The notes below the pieces were generated by a model that did no database searches, was not told the origin of the DNA, and worked only from the letters and a program-made list of their open reading frames with translations. A stretch of 64,000 nt of DNA from Bacillaceae bacterium (GTDB taxonomy: Bacteria; Bacillota; Bacilli; Bacillales; Alkalibacillaceae). This document shows positions 26,060 through 35,633 of this stretch, in pieces. The DNA is taken from contig JACDOD010000009.1 in assembly GCA_017656265.1 (NCBI GenBank), positions 62,001 to 126,000 of the forward strand. The letters are read 5' to 3'. Position numbers and translations under genes: made by a program. How positions within the stretch are numbered: the stretch's first letter is position 1; every line of letters begins with the position of its first letter.

Positions 26060-26593
26060 ATGAAACGATTCCTTAAGCCAAACATTCTTGTTTTTGCAGC
26101 ATTTTTTTTATTGATCAGTGCTTGTTCGGATGATGAAGCAAGCACCAGCCAGAATCCTGATGAAGGAATAGATCAGACAGAAGAACAGTCTGATTCTGGC
26201 GGATCTGATCAATTGGATGATCAGACCAATTACGAATCGGACACCAATCAGTCATCAGATCCGGAAGAACCGACCTCCAATGATGACAAAGAGCCTTCAA
26301 AAGCATCTTCAGATCAATCCGAAGATTCATCTGGGGGAGAAGGTGAGAGCGGAAATTCTGGATCAGAAGGAATGATTGGTGAAGAAGAGGCTGTTAATCT
26401 GGTGAAGGAGTATCTGCAGCTGAATAGCAATACAGGAATAAAGGTTGAATTTGACCATATGGATCAAGAGGATTATGTGATTCATGTTTATGAAATTGTG
26501 GAAAGTGAAGGCGGAACAACCCACACAGCAACCATAGGCTGGTACATTGTTGACGCTGTGACCGGTGATGTGCAAAACTATATGGGTTTATAA
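26060..26593 (+). CDS. Lipoprotein with acidic Ser/Asp-rich linker and PepSY-like tail
   Basis: 177 residues. The signal peptide ends in 'LISAC', giving a lipid-anchored protein. An 80-residue low-complexity linker of Ser, Asp, Glu, Gln follows, then a compact C-terminal domain ('GEEEAVNLVKEYLQL', 'IGWYIVDAVTGDVQNYMG') resembling PepSY or YpeB-like domains, often linked to protease inhibition or cell-wall functions. ATG 26060 is preferred over the upstream open frame because it starts the signal peptide. A perfect terminator follows. Confidence 0.82.
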   Translation: MKRFLKPNILVFAAFFLLISACSDDEASTSQNPDEGIDQTEEQSDSGGSDQLDDQTNYESDTNQSSDPEEPTSNDDKEPSKASSDQSEDSSGGEGESGNSGSEGMIGEEEAVNLVKEYLQLNSNTGIKVEFDHMDQEDYVIHVYEIVESEGGTTHTATIGWYIVDAVTGDVQNYMGL

Positions 26594-26596
26594 CAG

Positions 26597-26630
26597 ACAG
26601 TTGGCCATCTGAATTAGGCCAACTGTTTTT
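26597..26630 (+). terminator. Rho-independent terminator between lipoprotein and mreBH
   Basis: ACAGTTGGCC (26597-26606) pairs perfectly with GGCCAACTGT (26617-26626), followed by TTTTAT. It lies three bases after the lipoprotein stop and just before the end of the convergent MreBH-like gene. Confidence 0.9.
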
Positions 26631-26642
26631 ATATTAATCTTT

Positions 26643-27650
26643 TTATTTTGCTGCTTTCTGAAGTTTGTGAATGACTTTCAGTGACTTGCCGGTACCGATC
26701 GCTACGGATTCCAGAGGGCTAGGGGCAATGTGGACAGGAACAAACAGCTCCTGGGACAGCCATTCCTGCATCCCTTTTAATAACGCACCGCCGCCAGTCA
26801 GGGTAATGCCGTGTTCTACGATATCTCCACTTAATTCAGGCGGGCAGCTTTCCAGTGTTACCCGTATAGCTTCTAAAATTTGCTCTAATTTGTCCTTGAT
26901 GGCTGATTGAATCTCATATGAAGAAAGGGTCACGGTTTTCGGCAGACCAGTCACCATATCTCTCCCCCGAATATCCATGGTTAGCTCCTCATGATCAACT
27001 AAGGCGTGACCAATTTCCATTTTGACCTGTTCAGCTGTCCGGTCACCGATAAGAATGTTGTGCTTCTGGCGGATTTTTTGAATAATCGCCTGATCCATGT
27101 GATCTCCAGCTACACGTACCGAACGGGAGGATACAACACCCCCGAATGAGATGATGGCAACTTCACTGGTACCTCCGCCAATATCAACGATCACGTTTGA
27201 AATGGGTTCATCAACGGGGAGTCCTGCGCCAATGGCTGCTGCAAGAGGTTCCTCAATTAAATAAACCTGTTTCGCTCCATATTCTTTAATGGCGTTTTCA
27301 ATGGCCCGTCTTTCTACGGATGTGGACCCGGTCGGGGTACAGATGACTACGACAGGTTTTCTGAGTGAATGGCCGACTTTTTTGCTGACTTTTTTAAGCA
27401 TAGCTTTCAGCATTTTTGTCGTTACTTCATAATCCGCAATAACCCCATCTTTTAACGGGCGGACCGGGATGATATGTTTCGGTGTTCTTCCAATCATTCT
27501 TTTCGCTTCGTCGCCTACAGCCAGAACATCCTTCGTATCTGTGTCAATTGCTGCTACGGAAGGTTCATTAAAAACAATGCCTTTGTTTTTCGTATAGATG
27601 AGCAAATTGGCGGTGCCAAGATCGATGCCTATTTCTGGTGATGAAAACAT
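26643..27650 (-). CDS. mreBH: MreB-family actin homologue, MreBH-like
   Basis: 335 residues. Actin-fold signatures: '[19 protein letters not shown]' (phosphate 1), '[15 protein letters not shown]' (phosphate 2) and '[15 protein letters not shown]' (adenosine). It forms membrane-associated filaments that guide lateral cell-wall synthesis. It resembles B. subtilis MreBH more than MreB or Mbl in its N-terminus ('[13 protein letters not shown]') and C-terminal '[12 protein letters not shown]', and stands alone rather than with mreCD. ATG 27650 gives the MreBH length; ATG 27674 with AGGAGG is an alternative start. Confidence 0.88.
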   Translation of the reverse strand: MFSSPEIGIDLGTANLLIYTKNKGIVFNEPSVAAIDTDTKDVLAVGDEAKRMIGRTPKHIIPVRPLKDGVIADYEVTTKMLKAMLKKVSKKVGHSLRKPVVVICTPTGSTSVERRAIENAIKEYGAKQVYLIEEPLAAAIGAGLPVDEPISNVIVDIGGGTSEVAIISFGGVVSSRSVRVAGDHMDQAIIQKIRQKHNILIGDRTAEQVKMEIGHALVDHEELTMDIRGRDMVTGLPKTVTLSSYEIQSAIKDKLEQILEAIRVTLESCPPELSGDIVEHGITLTGGGALLKGMQEWLSQELFVPVHIAPSPLESVAIGTGKSLKVIHKLQKAAK

Positions 27651-27749
27651 ACTTTTTCCCCCAATATTCGTCATTTTCCTCCTATACCTATTCTCCTAAT
27701 TTTAAATAATTATGGGGGATATGGCTCCATGTAAATTATGTAAAAAATA

Positions 27750-27771
27750 AACAGGGAACCACGTCCCTGTT
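27750..27771 (-). terminator. Rho-independent terminator of the DUF2639 gene
   Basis: AACAGGGA (27750-27757) pairs with TCCCTGTT (27764-27771) around a six-base loop. On the minus strand TTATTTTTTAC follows. It lies 12 bases after the stop of the small gene at 27783. Confidence 0.85.
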
Positions 27772-27782
27772 ATCCTGAAACG

Positions 27783-27914
27783 TTATTTTTTCTTTTGAGC
27801 TAGTAGGTTGGCAAGAATGGGCTTTTTGTAGCTTTCCAGCTTTCGTCCTTCATAGTAGCGCACGCCCAGTTTCTTCAATTCCTGTACATACCAGCCTTTG
27901 CTTCCTACGTGCAT
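27783..27914 (-). CDS. DUF2639 (YflJ-like) small protein, 43 residues
   Basis: A very short gene with GAAAGGG nine bases before ATG 27914. The product begins 'MHVGSKGWYVQELKKLGV' and continues 'YEGRKLESYKKPILANLL', which closely follows the YflJ/DUF2639 pattern of Bacillus. It is basic and soluble; function is unknown. Its terminator separates it from mreBH. Confidence 0.88.
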   Translation of the reverse strand: MHVGSKGWYVQELKKLGVRYYEGRKLESYKKPILANLLAQKKK

Positions 27915-28074
27915 GAAAGACACCCTTTCTTTTCATAGTTTTGAAGACTCGAGGGTCATTGTAACATCTGAAAAGGGGAGAACGAAAGGGGATATTTAAA
28001 GAAATGATGGTTTTTGCCTTGTACCCCCGGCTGATTTACAATAAGAGTATGATCAGAACGAAGGAGAATGGAGA

Positions 28075-28845
28075 ATGGATCGCTATATATCCTATAAAAA
28101 TATGGAGAAACGGGTACAAAAATTAAACGATCATTATGAAATAGATTCAGATTCTTTTTATAAAATTGCAGACCAGGTTCTGGAACAGGATATCCCTGCT
28201 GCTGATAAACTTATGCATGCTTTTCAAAAGTTATTACGAAAAGTAAATGATGAGATCAGCCAGATGGAAAATGTTATGGATGTCAAACCGAGCTGTCAGA
28301 TGGGGTGTGCCTTTTGCTGTTATTTTCCCATTATTGTCAACCGCATGGAAGCAAAACTGATCGAGCAAGCGATTGAAAACATGGATGAAGATCGGAGGAA
28401 CAACCTTAAGAATCACCTCAAGGAATACTTTGCAAAGTATGAGGAAGAACTGAAACAGTTGACAGCCCTTGATTTTGAGACCGATGAGCATTTTAAACGA
28501 AAATACATTGCCAGACAGGTCCCTTGTCCGATGCTGGATACGAACACGAATACGTGTCTGGCTTACGAGGTACGTCCAATTCCCTGCCGAACGTACCTGA
28601 ATTATAATAACCCCAAAGTCTGCAGGGATAACCTGATGCCGATAGAAACGATCAGCTATGAATTTTTATATGATGATTACATGGGCACTTTAAATGAACT
28701 GTTGCAGGTGATGTTTGAAGAAGGAGATACAGCCTTTGTTAACTATCCGGAAGATGCTTTTGCGTATGATTATTTGCCAGTGTGGCTGGAACAATGGGTG
28801 AAAGGGGATCAGGAGATCGAGGGAAAAGAGGGTAAAGGTGAATAA
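28075..28845 (+). CDS. YkgJ family cysteine-cluster protein
   Basis: 256 residues. Cysteines cluster as 'CQMGCAFCCYFP' near residue 78 and again in 'CPMLDTNTNTCLAYEVRPIP' followed by CRTY, with a further Cys in 'NPKVC'. This is the UPF0153/YkgJ pattern, thought to bind zinc or iron. Function is unknown. AAGGAG precedes ATG 28075. Single-gene transcript. Confidence 0.9.
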   Translation: MDRYISYKNMEKRVQKLNDHYEIDSDSFYKIADQVLEQDIPAADKLMHAFQKLLRKVNDEISQMENVMDVKPSCQMGCAFCCYFPIIVNRMEAKLIEQAIENMDEDRRNNLKNHLKEYFAKYEEELKQLTALDFETDEHFKRKYIARQVPCPMLDTNTNTCLAYEVRPIPCRTYLNYNNPKVCRDNLMPIETISYEFLYDDYMGTLNELLQVMFEEGDTAFVNYPEDAFAYDYLPVWLEQWVKGDQEIEGKEGKGE

Positions 28846-29171
28846 GTGATAATGGACAGTTAAAGGGGGCAAAGGCGTATAATATGTCTGACATGTTTCT
28901 TTCTTTTATGGACAACCAAAAATGAATAGTCAGCAAAAGATGCTGTACACCTTAATACTGGATGGCCCCCACTAAAAATAAATGAGCCTGGGAAAGAAAG
29001 GAAAAAGACGAGCGAATTGCTTAAAGAAATATTTAGCGCAGTAAAAAAATATCCGAACTCATTCATGTGATGATTGAATAAAGCTCGGATATTTCATTGC
29101 AATTTTGCAGTTTGTCACATGTGATTTTTAACCTTTTAAAGTAACAGGATCATAAATTCCAGGGAATCGGT
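28846..29171. other. Intergenic region with a short repeat derivative
   Basis: The 326 bases between the convergent YkgJ-like and NSS transporter genes hold a degenerate repeat head (GAGCCTGGGA at 28984) and its tail hairpin at 29049-29093. A 17-codon open frame near 28922 is too short and unsupported to call. Confidence 0.6.
29049..29093. terminator. Repeat tail hairpin, two-way terminator
   Basis: AATATCCGAAC.. (from 29049) pairs with ..GCTCGGATATT (ending 29093). It lies between convergent genes and closely matches the tails at 11960, 46166 and 49572. Confidence 0.75.
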
Positions 29172-30512
29172 CTATCCCGTAATCAAATTAATAAATACAA
29201 TAATAATGCCGATCGGCACGACCCATTTCATCAGCCATCTCCAACCTGCATACAGTACAGGAGAAGATGCTGTGGATGCCATGAATTCCTGCACGACCAG
29301 TTTTTTGTCCATCCTGTGTACAATAAATAACGCAATCAGCAAACTTCCGACCGGCAGCAGAATGTTACTGACCAGAAAATCTGAGGCATCGAATACATTT
29401 TTGCCAAAAATCTGAAATTCAGCCAGTGTACTGAATGATAAGGCAGCCGGAATTCCAGCCAGGAAGATGATGATCCCGGTAATGAATGATATGGTTTTTC
29501 TTGCATTCGGCTTCTTTTCTGTAAAGGCAGAAATAATAATTTCAAACAGACTGAACGAACTGGTTAATGTAGCAAACAAAAACAGCAATAGAAAAAGACT
29601 TAAAAAGAGTTCACCCAGCGGCATCTGGGAAAAGACTGTCGGCAGGACGATAAATAGTAGGCCAGGCCCCTCTGCCGGTTCTAAACCAAAGGAGAATACG
29701 GCAGGGAAAATCGCAAGTCCAGCCAGCATGGAAACAAAAATATTCATAATGGCTACCCAGCCCGCCGATGCAGGAAGGCTAACATCCCGATCAAGATAAG
29801 AGCTGTAAGTGACCATTACGGAAAATCCTACAGCAAGGGCAAAGAACGACTGGCCGAGAGCATACAGGATTCCTTCCCCGGTTATATTCTCAAAGCTGGG
29901 TGTCAGGAAAAAACGGATCCCTTCCATTGCCCCTTCTAACGTTAACGAGCGGACGACGATGATGATGAAAAAGATAAATAACAGTGGCATCATGTACTTA
30001 TTTGCTTTTTCAATTCCGTTTTGAATGCCGAATGACAGGACAATCACGTTAATTAAAATGAAAAGGGCAAGTCCCAATAAGGTAATTGAAGGGCTTGATG
30101 TCACTGAACCAAACAGTTCCGGGTAGTCTGTGCTGCCGCTGATTAGCTTGCCCGGAATGGACATGGCTGTATAAATGAGAACCCATCCGCCTGCCACGGA
30201 GTAAAAAGATAACAGCAAAAAACTTCCGATTAAGCCAATGCGGCCGACCCATGGCCAAGCGGAATCAGGTGCCAGTTTTTTATAAGCACTGATCGCTTCT
30301 TTGCCGGCCCCCCGTCCAATCACGAATTCAGATATCAGCATGGGCAATCCAATGAACAGCGTGAAGGCAATAAATATCAAGAAAAAGGCTCCTCCGCCAT
30401 TCATGCCGGTGACATAGGGGAATTTCCAGATGGCCCCCAGACCGATTGCTGCCCCGGCTGACGATAGAATAAATCCTAATTTAGAAGACCATTGTTCTTT
30501 TCTCCCATCCAT
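29172..30512 (-). CDS. Na+-dependent NSS-family transporter (probable tryptophan/kynurenine-pathway carrier)
   Basis: 446 residues, about 11-12 hydrophobic segments. The first helix 'GFILSSAGAAIGLGAIWKFP' is the sodium and substrate signature of neurotransmitter:sodium symporters. It lies 30 bases after kynA on the same strand with its own ribosome site (AAAGGGG), so it is the last gene of the kyn operon. Bacterial NSS members include the tryptophan transporter TnaT; import of tryptophan here is inferred from context. Confidence 0.9.
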   Translation of the reverse strand: MDGRKEQWSSKLGFILSSAGAAIGLGAIWKFPYVTGMNGGGAFFLIFIAFTLFIGLPMLISEFVIGRGAGKEAISAYKKLAPDSAWPWVGRIGLIGSFLLLSFYSVAGGWVLIYTAMSIPGKLISGSTDYPELFGSVTSSPSITLLGLALFILINVIVLSFGIQNGIEKANKYMMPLLFIFFIIIVVRSLTLEGAMEGIRFFLTPSFENITGEGILYALGQSFFALAVGFSVMVTYSSYLDRDVSLPASAGWVAIMNIFVSMLAGLAIFPAVFSFGLEPAEGPGLLFIVLPTVFSQMPLGELFLSLFLLLFLFATLTSSFSLFEIIISAFTEKKPNARKTISFITGIIIFLAGIPAALSFSTLAEFQIFGKNVFDASDFLVSNILLPVGSLLIALFIVHRMDKKLVVQEFMASTASSPVLYAGWRWLMKWVVPIGIIIVFINLITG

Positions 30513-30542
30513 AGTTTCAGCCCCTTTGCAAATGAATTAGGT

Positions 30543-31391
30543 TTAAAGTTTTGTGCGTATATTCCACAGCTCCGGGAAGAAGCAGTGGTCAAGCACTTTT
30601 TTTAGATAGCCTACACCTGATGACCCACCTGTCCCCATTTTGTGGCCGATAATCCGTTCTACCGTTTTCATATGTCGGAAGCGCCACTGCTGGATCCAGT
30701 CTTCGATGTCAATCAGTTTTTCAGCCAGCTGATAGAGATTCCAGTATTTGTCTACATCTCTGTAAACGGCAAGCCATGCCGCTTCCACCGAAGGGTCTCC
30801 TTTATAAGGTCTGGTGTAATCCCGGTCCAGAAGCTCAGGATTAATATCGAACCCTGCTTTTGCAAGCTGCTTAATGGCAGCATCATATAGACCCGGTGCT
30901 CTGTAGGCTTCTTTTAATTCTTTTAACAGTTCCTGATCTTTTTCGTAGATTTTTAGGATATAGTCTGATTTATAGCCCAGCGCAAATTCAATCATTCGGT
31001 ATTGATAGGACTGAAAGCCGGAAGCCTGTCCCAATTTATCCCGAAACTCCATATATTCAGATGGAGTAAGGGTTGACAGAACATCCCAGGCATAAATGAT
31101 CTGTGACTGAATTTTAGATACCCTGGCCAGCATTTTAAAAGCCGGGTCAAGCTCATCCTGTTCAATATGGTCAATGGCTGCACGGATTTCATGAAGAATC
31201 AGTTTCATCCATAGTTCACTGACCTGATGAATGGTAATGAACAGCATTTCATCATGATGGTCAGACAGCCGATGCTGACTGGATAGGATTTTGTCTAGCT
31301 GCAGATAATCCCCATAGGTCATATTATTTTTAAAATCTGTGTGAACACCTTTTTCCTTTTCCATTTCTGAAAGATGTCTGCTCATGTTCAT
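30543..31391 (-). CDS. kynA: Tryptophan 2,3-dioxygenase
   Basis: 282 residues. Opens the indole ring of L-tryptophan to N-formylkynurenine using haem. Landmarks: '[20 protein letters not shown]', '[19 protein letters not shown]', '[18 protein letters not shown]', and '[20 protein letters not shown]' with the haem-ligand His region. It overlaps kynB by four bases (ATGA-type coupling). Full family length. Confidence 0.95.
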   Translation of the reverse strand: MNMSRHLSEMEKEKGVHTDFKNNMTYGDYLQLDKILSSQHRLSDHHDEMLFITIHQVSELWMKLILHEIRAAIDHIEQDELDPAFKMLARVSKIQSQIIYAWDVLSTLTPSEYMEFRDKLGQASGFQSYQYRMIEFALGYKSDYILKIYEKDQELLKELKEAYRAPGLYDAAIKQLAKAGFDINPELLDRDYTRPYKGDPSVEAAWLAVYRDVDKYWNLYQLAEKLIDIEDWIQQWRFRHMKTVERIIGHKMGTGGSSGVGYLKKVLDHCFFPELWNIRTKL

Positions 31392-32023
31392 CCCTCCGAA
31401 TTTATAGGTTTTACAATCGCTCGTACAGGACTGCCGTCTGCCCCTCTAATTGGGAGGGGCAGGGCGATTAAATCATAATCCCCCGGCTGAAGGTGGTGCA
31501 GGACCACATTTTCTAAAATGGCGATTCCGTGCTGGTGCAGAGCATGATGAGCGGCCATATCTTTGCTGTCCAGGGGGTCCACTGAAGGCACGTCAACTCC
31601 CACAAGCTGGATTCCATGTTCCTGTAAAAAAGGAGCAAGATCCGGCATCAGGGGAGGAATGTTTTCCGGGAAGTGATCCGGATTCTGGTGTGCCGATGTC
31701 CGAAGCAAGATGTGGTTAACATCATGTAAATTCACATCGCTAAGTTCACTTGCACCGATAGATTTGCAATGGGAAACATCGATCAGCCTGGCTCGTCCAA
31801 TGAAGCGGTTAATATCCAGCTCATCAATCGTTGCTCCCTCGTTATCAAAGTGGAATGGGGCATCCACGTGGGTCCCAGTATGCAGGCTGGTCGTAATTCT
31901 TCCAATATTGACCGAGCCTGTCTGTTCTTTTGAAAATGAAATTTCATAGGAAAAAGGGGTGTCCCCCGGCCAGTGACCGATACCATGATGAAGAGGCTGG
32001 GAGATGTCGATCCACTTCGTCAT
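31388..32023 (-). CDS. kynB: Arylformamidase (kynurenine formamidase)
   Basis: 211 residues. Hydrolyses N-formylkynurenine to kynurenine and formate. The metal-binding motif of this cyclase-like family, '[12 protein letters not shown]', is present near residue 47, with the N-terminal '[20 protein letters not shown]'. It overlaps both neighbours by four bases, confirming one operon. Confidence 0.95.
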   Translation of the reverse strand: MTKWIDISQPLHHGIGHWPGDTPFSYEISFSKEQTGSVNIGRITTSLHTGTHVDAPFHFDNEGATIDELDINRFIGRARLIDVSHCKSIGASELSDVNLHDVNHILLRTSAHQNPDHFPENIPPLMPDLAPFLQEHGIQLVGVDVPSVDPLDSKDMAAHHALHQHGIAILENVVLHHLQPGDYDLIALPLPIRGADGSPVRAIVKPINSEG

Positions 32024-33291
32024 GCCACGACCCCCCGTTTGTTTTCATATTTTTTATAGGTTTCATTTTTCATAATATCTTTTAAAATCTGAACAGTGCG
32101 ATAGACATCCTCAAACGTATTGTAGAGGGCAACAGGTGCCAGACGGATGCCGTTTGGAGCCCTGAAATCTGGAACGACATTTGCATCTTTTAATGCTTTA
32201 CAGATTCTTGCTGCTTCCTTATGTTCCAGATAAATATGACCGCCTCGCTGATCATCTGCAATTGGATTGCCAAAGGTAAAGTCATATTCCTTCAGCTCCT
32301 GATGAATTAAATCCATCATAAACTGGGTAAGCTTTAGTGATTTTTCTCGAATGTTTTCAATTCCGGCCTCCTTGAATATTTCAAGGGAACCGATTAATGG
32401 TGCAGCACTTAAAATGTGCGGGGTTCCAATCTGGAAAGCGCCCGCATCTTCTGCCGGTGTGAGAGTATGCTCCATATCGAACTGTTTTTCTTTATGGGAG
32501 CTGAACCACCCGGCAATTCCAGGCGTTTTACCGAAGTGTTTTTCATTCACATACAGAGCTGCCACGCTTCCAGGTCCAGCATTTAAGTGCTTATAATTGC
32601 ACCAGAAGGCAAAATCTACATCCCACTCATCCAGGGAATGGGGGATGGCGCCAATGGAATGGCATAAGTCGAATCCAATCATAATGTTTCGCTTATGGGC
32701 TTCTTCGGTTAAGCGTTTCATGTCCAGAATCTGACCGCTTCGATAGAGGACACTTGGAAGTACAATTAAAGCTACATCTTCTGTCATTTGTGCCATGATG
32801 TCTTCTTCATCAAGGGTGTGTCCATCCCGGCTTTTCACCCGAATCAGATGATCATCAGGATCATAGCCTTTAAGTTTGATCTGGCTTTGCAGTGCGTATA
32901 TATCCGATGGGAAATTAAGTTCATCAGCTAGAATTTTTGTTTTACTGCCTTCGGGGTCATAAAATGTTGCAGCCAGCTGGTGCAGGTTCACGGTAGTGGA
33001 ACCGCTTACAATGACTTCATTCGGTTTAGCCCCTACCAGATCAGCCATCTGATCCCCAAGGTTTTCGGAAAGATAAAACCAGGGGTGTTCCCCAGTTGTC
33101 CATCCGTCAATTCCATAGTTTTTCCAGGAATCCAATACATCTAAAAGTGATTTTTCTGCGCGTTTTGACAAAAGTCCGAGTGAGTTTCCGTCAAGATAAA
33201 TGACATCATCCTTAATGTAAAACTCATCCCGAAACTTGTGCAGCGGATCTTCCCTGTCTAATTGACGGGCATCTTTCAGTGTTAAAGACAT
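32020..33291 (-). CDS. kynU: Kynureninase
   Basis: 423 residues, PLP enzyme that splits kynurenine to anthranilate and alanine. '[17 protein letters not shown]' near the N-terminus, '[18 protein letters not shown]' and the PLP-lysine region '[20 protein letters not shown]' are typical. First gene of the operon, downstream of a sigma-A promoter overlapped by a palindrome. No kynurenine monooxygenase is present, so the route ends in anthranilate. Confidence 0.95.
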   Translation of the reverse strand: MSLTLKDARQLDREDPLHKFRDEFYIKDDVIYLDGNSLGLLSKRAEKSLLDVLDSWKNYGIDGWTTGEHPWFYLSENLGDQMADLVGAKPNEVIVSGSTTVNLHQLAATFYDPEGSKTKILADELNFPSDIYALQSQIKLKGYDPDDHLIRVKSRDGHTLDEEDIMAQMTEDVALIVLPSVLYRSGQILDMKRLTEEAHKRNIMIGFDLCHSIGAIPHSLDEWDVDFAFWCNYKHLNAGPGSVAALYVNEKHFGKTPGIAGWFSSHKEKQFDMEHTLTPAEDAGAFQIGTPHILSAAPLIGSLEIFKEAGIENIREKSLKLTQFMMDLIHQELKEYDFTFGNPIADDQRGGHIYLEHKEAARICKALKDANVVPDFRAPNGIRLAPVALYNTFEDVYRTVQILKDIMKNETYKKYENKRGVVA

Positions 33292-33338
33292 AGGCTTTCA
33301 CTCCAGGTTCGAAATTTTCTGTCATTTACGGTAATTTT

Positions 33339-33382
33339 ACTATAATATTTTATTGACATCATGTCAATGATATCATGTCAAT
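33339..33382 (-). promoter_or_regulatory. kyn operon promoter with overlapping operator
   Basis: On the minus strand a consensus -35 TTGACA (33362-33367) and -10 TATAGT (33339-33344) are 17 bases apart. The -35 lies in a 17-base palindrome, ATTGACAT-C-ATGTCAAT (33352-33368), and a second half-copy ATCATGTCAAT follows (33372-33382). The layout fits repression of kynU by the divergent TetR regulator. Confidence 0.75.
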
Positions 33383-33452
33383 AAGAAGAAAAATTTAGAA
33401 TTTTGAATTATAATAGATGGTAAGAGAGAGTCAGTCAGAAAGGAAGAGTGAG

Positions 33453-34067
33453 ATGAGACAGGATCACCAGCATTTATCTCCCAGACAAAAGCAGGCTATC
33501 CAGACAAGACAGGAGTTATTGGATGCCGGTCTTGAAGTTTTTTTAGAAAATGGATTTCAGAAAACGACCATCTCCCAGATTATTAAAAAAGCCAATAAAG
33601 GGTATGGTACGGCCTATGTTTACTTTCAAAATAAGGATGAGCTTTTTATTGAATTAATGGAGCATGTCATGAACCGTTTTTATGAAGTTGCTGAGCTTAC
33701 CTTTGAACCGGAATCAAAACAGGAGGCTTATGAGCAAATTGAACGCCAGGTACGTCTCTTTTTAACACTGGCTGTTCAGGAACGGAAGATGCTGAATGTG
33801 ATGAGGGAAGCTATGGGGATTTCAGAAGCGGTAAATGAGAAATGGATTGAAATCAGAAAGAGATTTATTAAACGGATTACTGAGGATATTCAATATTCCC
33901 AGAGAGCAGGACTGGCAAAATCAAATCTTGATGCAGCGTATATAGCGAGAGCATGGTTCTATGCCAATGAAATGTTCATGTGGGACATGGTGGCAAATGA
34001 AAATGTTTCACTTGATGACGCTGCCCGCAATTTGACTATGATGTATACCGGTGGATTGTATGAATGA
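33453..34067 (+). CDS. TetR family regulator of the kyn operon (inferred)
   Basis: 204 residues from ATG 33453, which has GGAAGAGTGAG before it; a longer reading from 33417 would begin right at a TATAAT-like -10 and is less likely. The N-terminal HTH is 'TTISQIIKKANKGYGTAYVYFQNKDELF'-like (TISQII...YGTAYVYFQ). The C-terminal ligand domain is divergent. It is divergent from kynU and shares the palindromic intergenic region, so it probably represses kynUBA and itself, with a kynurenine-type inducer. Confidence 0.85.
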   Translation: MRQDHQHLSPRQKQAIQTRQELLDAGLEVFLENGFQKTTISQIIKKANKGYGTAYVYFQNKDELFIELMEHVMNRFYEVAELTFEPESKQEAYEQIERQVRLFLTLAVQERKMLNVMREAMGISEAVNEKWIEIRKRFIKRITEDIQYSQRAGLAKSNLDAAYIARAWFYANEMFMWDMVANENVSLDDAARNLTMMYTGGLYE

Positions 34068-34114
34068 TCTCAAAGCAAGGGAGGCAACTACATGAGGCTG
34101 AACTGCGAAAGAAT

Positions 34115-34396
34115 GGGGCTGGGACAAAACAAAGAAACACCTGAACTTTATTCAATCTATACTCCGTCAACATGCTTCGCTTTTTGCGGAACGGCCTAAG
34201 GCTTCCTCAGGCAGCTCATCATTCTGTTTTTAGGGATTTTCTGTTTCTGCTGTTCCCGCGAAGCACAGGACGTGCTTGACCACAGGGCGTGGCCGCTTTT
34301 AGTCGACCAGGGTTCTCGGCATATTGACTGTGTTAAATTTTTTTTCAGGCAATTGGTTCGCCTTATCCACCGATCATCCCTTTATGTCCCAGCCTC
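34115..34396 (-). repeat. Dispersed repeat, reverse copy with both terminal inverted repeats
   Basis: GGGGCTGGGACAAAA at 34115 and TTATGTCCCAGCCTC ending near 34396 are inverted terminal copies. The body (TCAACATGCTTCGCTTT ... CCCGCGAAGCACAGGACGTGCTTG ... GTCGACCAGG) is the reverse complement of the 9288 copy with many changes. It occupies the gap between the convergent TetR and DUF2935-like genes; nothing else was seen there. Confidence 0.82.
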
Positions 34397-34426
34397 TTTC
34401 ATTGCATATGAAGCTTCGGCAAGGCC

Positions 34427-34879
34427 TCAGGCTCCTCCTTGCTGATTGGCTAATAACACCTGGGCAATGCCGACAAAATATTCAGATTCACGAATAATAT
34501 GATCCAGTACCACTTTGGCTGTTGGATTATTGCTGACTGCCTCACTGTTGTTTTTTATTTGCTGGCAGAGTTTAATAAAAGCCAGGCTCTGATGCAAACA
34601 AAAATCGACTAGCTTCAATACGCTGTTATACAATTGATCAGGGATATAATAAGGTGAACGGACAATGGATTCTATGTAACGTACAACTTGCTGATGGGTT
34701 TTGGACAGAGCCTGTTCCCATTCTTTAAGTGCATCAACATATTCCCCCTCCAGGCCGCTGACCAGTTCACGGATTACGACGGTGTGCTCTTCTTCCTGGT
34801 GTTTCCAGAACTCCGCTTCATCTAAAATCCGTAAAGGCATTTGATGTCCATAATAAAATTGCAGTGTAATCTCCCCCAT
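34427..34879 (-). CDS. DUF2935-like helical protein
   Basis: 150 residues, entirely helical, with 'ILDEAEFWKHQEEEHTVVI' near the N-terminus and many His/Glu at helix-like spacing, as in DUF2935 or haemerythrin-like bundles. DUF2935 proteins usually have two such domains (about 260 residues), so this would be a one-domain form. Function is unknown. The ribosome site before ATG 34879 is weak; the gene is divergent from the macro-domain gene. Confidence 0.65.
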   Translation of the reverse strand: MGEITLQFYYGHQMPLRILDEAEFWKHQEEEHTVVIRELVSGLEGEYVDALKEWEQALSKTHQQVVRYIESIVRSPYYIPDQLYNSVLKLVDFCLHQSLAFIKLCQQIKNNSEAVSNNPTAKVVLDHIIRESEYFVGIAQVLLANQQGGA

Positions 34880-34975
34880 TTTAGTTTCTTGCTAACCATC
34901 GTATGGGAATAAAATCGATTATATGAATGATTATAATGAAAATGTAATCTTCCATATTGGAAAGGAGAATCAACT

Positions 34976-35485
34976 GTGACAACCATTGAGGTGATTAAAG
35001 GAGATATTACGAAAATTAAGGCGGATGCTATCGTTAACGCGGCTAATGAACAGTTGGCAGGGGGCGGCGGTGTCGATGGCGCGATACACCGGGCAGGGGG
35101 ACCTGCTATAATGGCAGAGTGTCGACAGATCGGCGGCTGTCCGACCGGTCAGGCTGTTATCACAACGGCTGGAAATCTCCCTGCAAAAAAAGTCATACAT
35201 ACTGTAGGTCCGATCTGGAAGGGAGGACATCACCGGGAAGAAGAGCTGCTGGCGAACTGCTATAAACAATCCTTGAAACTCGCACTGGTACATGGGCTGT
35301 GCACCGTTGCATTTCCGAATATCAGTACAGGGGTTTATGACTATCCGAAAAAGGAAGCGGCAAATGTGGCTATTCAGACCGTCCGGGATTTTACGAAGGA
35401 GAATGAAGGGCTGGAAAAGGTCATTTTCGTTTGTTTTGATGATGAGAATTATCAATTGTATTCAGAACATCTAAGTTCCAATTAA
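34976..35485 (+). CDS. Macro-domain protein (O-acetyl-ADP-ribose deacetylase)
   Basis: 169 residues, single macro domain. '[20 protein letters not shown]' at the N-terminus, '[14 protein letters not shown]' loop and '[20 protein letters not shown]' are the MacroD/YmdB-type signature for binding ADP-ribose and hydrolysing O-acetyl-ADP-ribose or mono-ADP-ribose links. GTG 34976 is the start, after AAAGGAGA. Cytoplasmic. Stands alone. Confidence 0.92.
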   Translation: MTTIEVIKGDITKIKADAIVNAANEQLAGGGGVDGAIHRAGGPAIMAECRQIGGCPTGQAVITTAGNLPAKKVIHTVGPIWKGGHHREEELLANCYKQSLKLALVHGLCTVAFPNISTGVYDYPKKEAANVAIQTVRDFTKENEGLEKVIFVCFDDENYQLYSEHLSSN

Positions 35486-35556
35486 TCGTATTTTTAGTAA
35501 ACAAGGTTGAAATAGTTACCGATTTAATTAATTATGAAAAAATTTACAACAAAAAT

Positions 35557-35605
35557 GAGTGATTACTCACTATAATTGTGTTATGATAGTAGTGAGTAAT
35601 CACTC
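35557..35605 (+). promoter_or_regulatory. Perfect split inverted repeat, TetR-type operator pair
   Basis: GAGTGATTACTCAC (35557-35570) and GTGAGTAATCACTC (35592-35605) are exact inverted copies 21 bases apart. Each half is itself nearly palindromic (AGTGA-TTAC-TCACT), so two repressor dimers could bind, flanking TATAAT and TATGAT elements. It lies 29 bases before the ABC operon, which encodes a TetR protein as its last gene. Confidence 0.75.
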
Positions 35606-35633
35606 GCTAAGTTGAAAAGGAGGTATGTGAAAC

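Noticed and set aside
27651-27750. SigI-type promoter before the mreBH-like gene
   Set aside because: A CCCCC block is present at about 27712-27716 on the minus-strand complement, but no matching CGAA -10 element could be found at the right spacing.
29172-34067. kyn cluster as a recent genomic island
   Set aside because: Base and codon use look like those of neighbours by eye and no attachment sites or mobility genes flank it.
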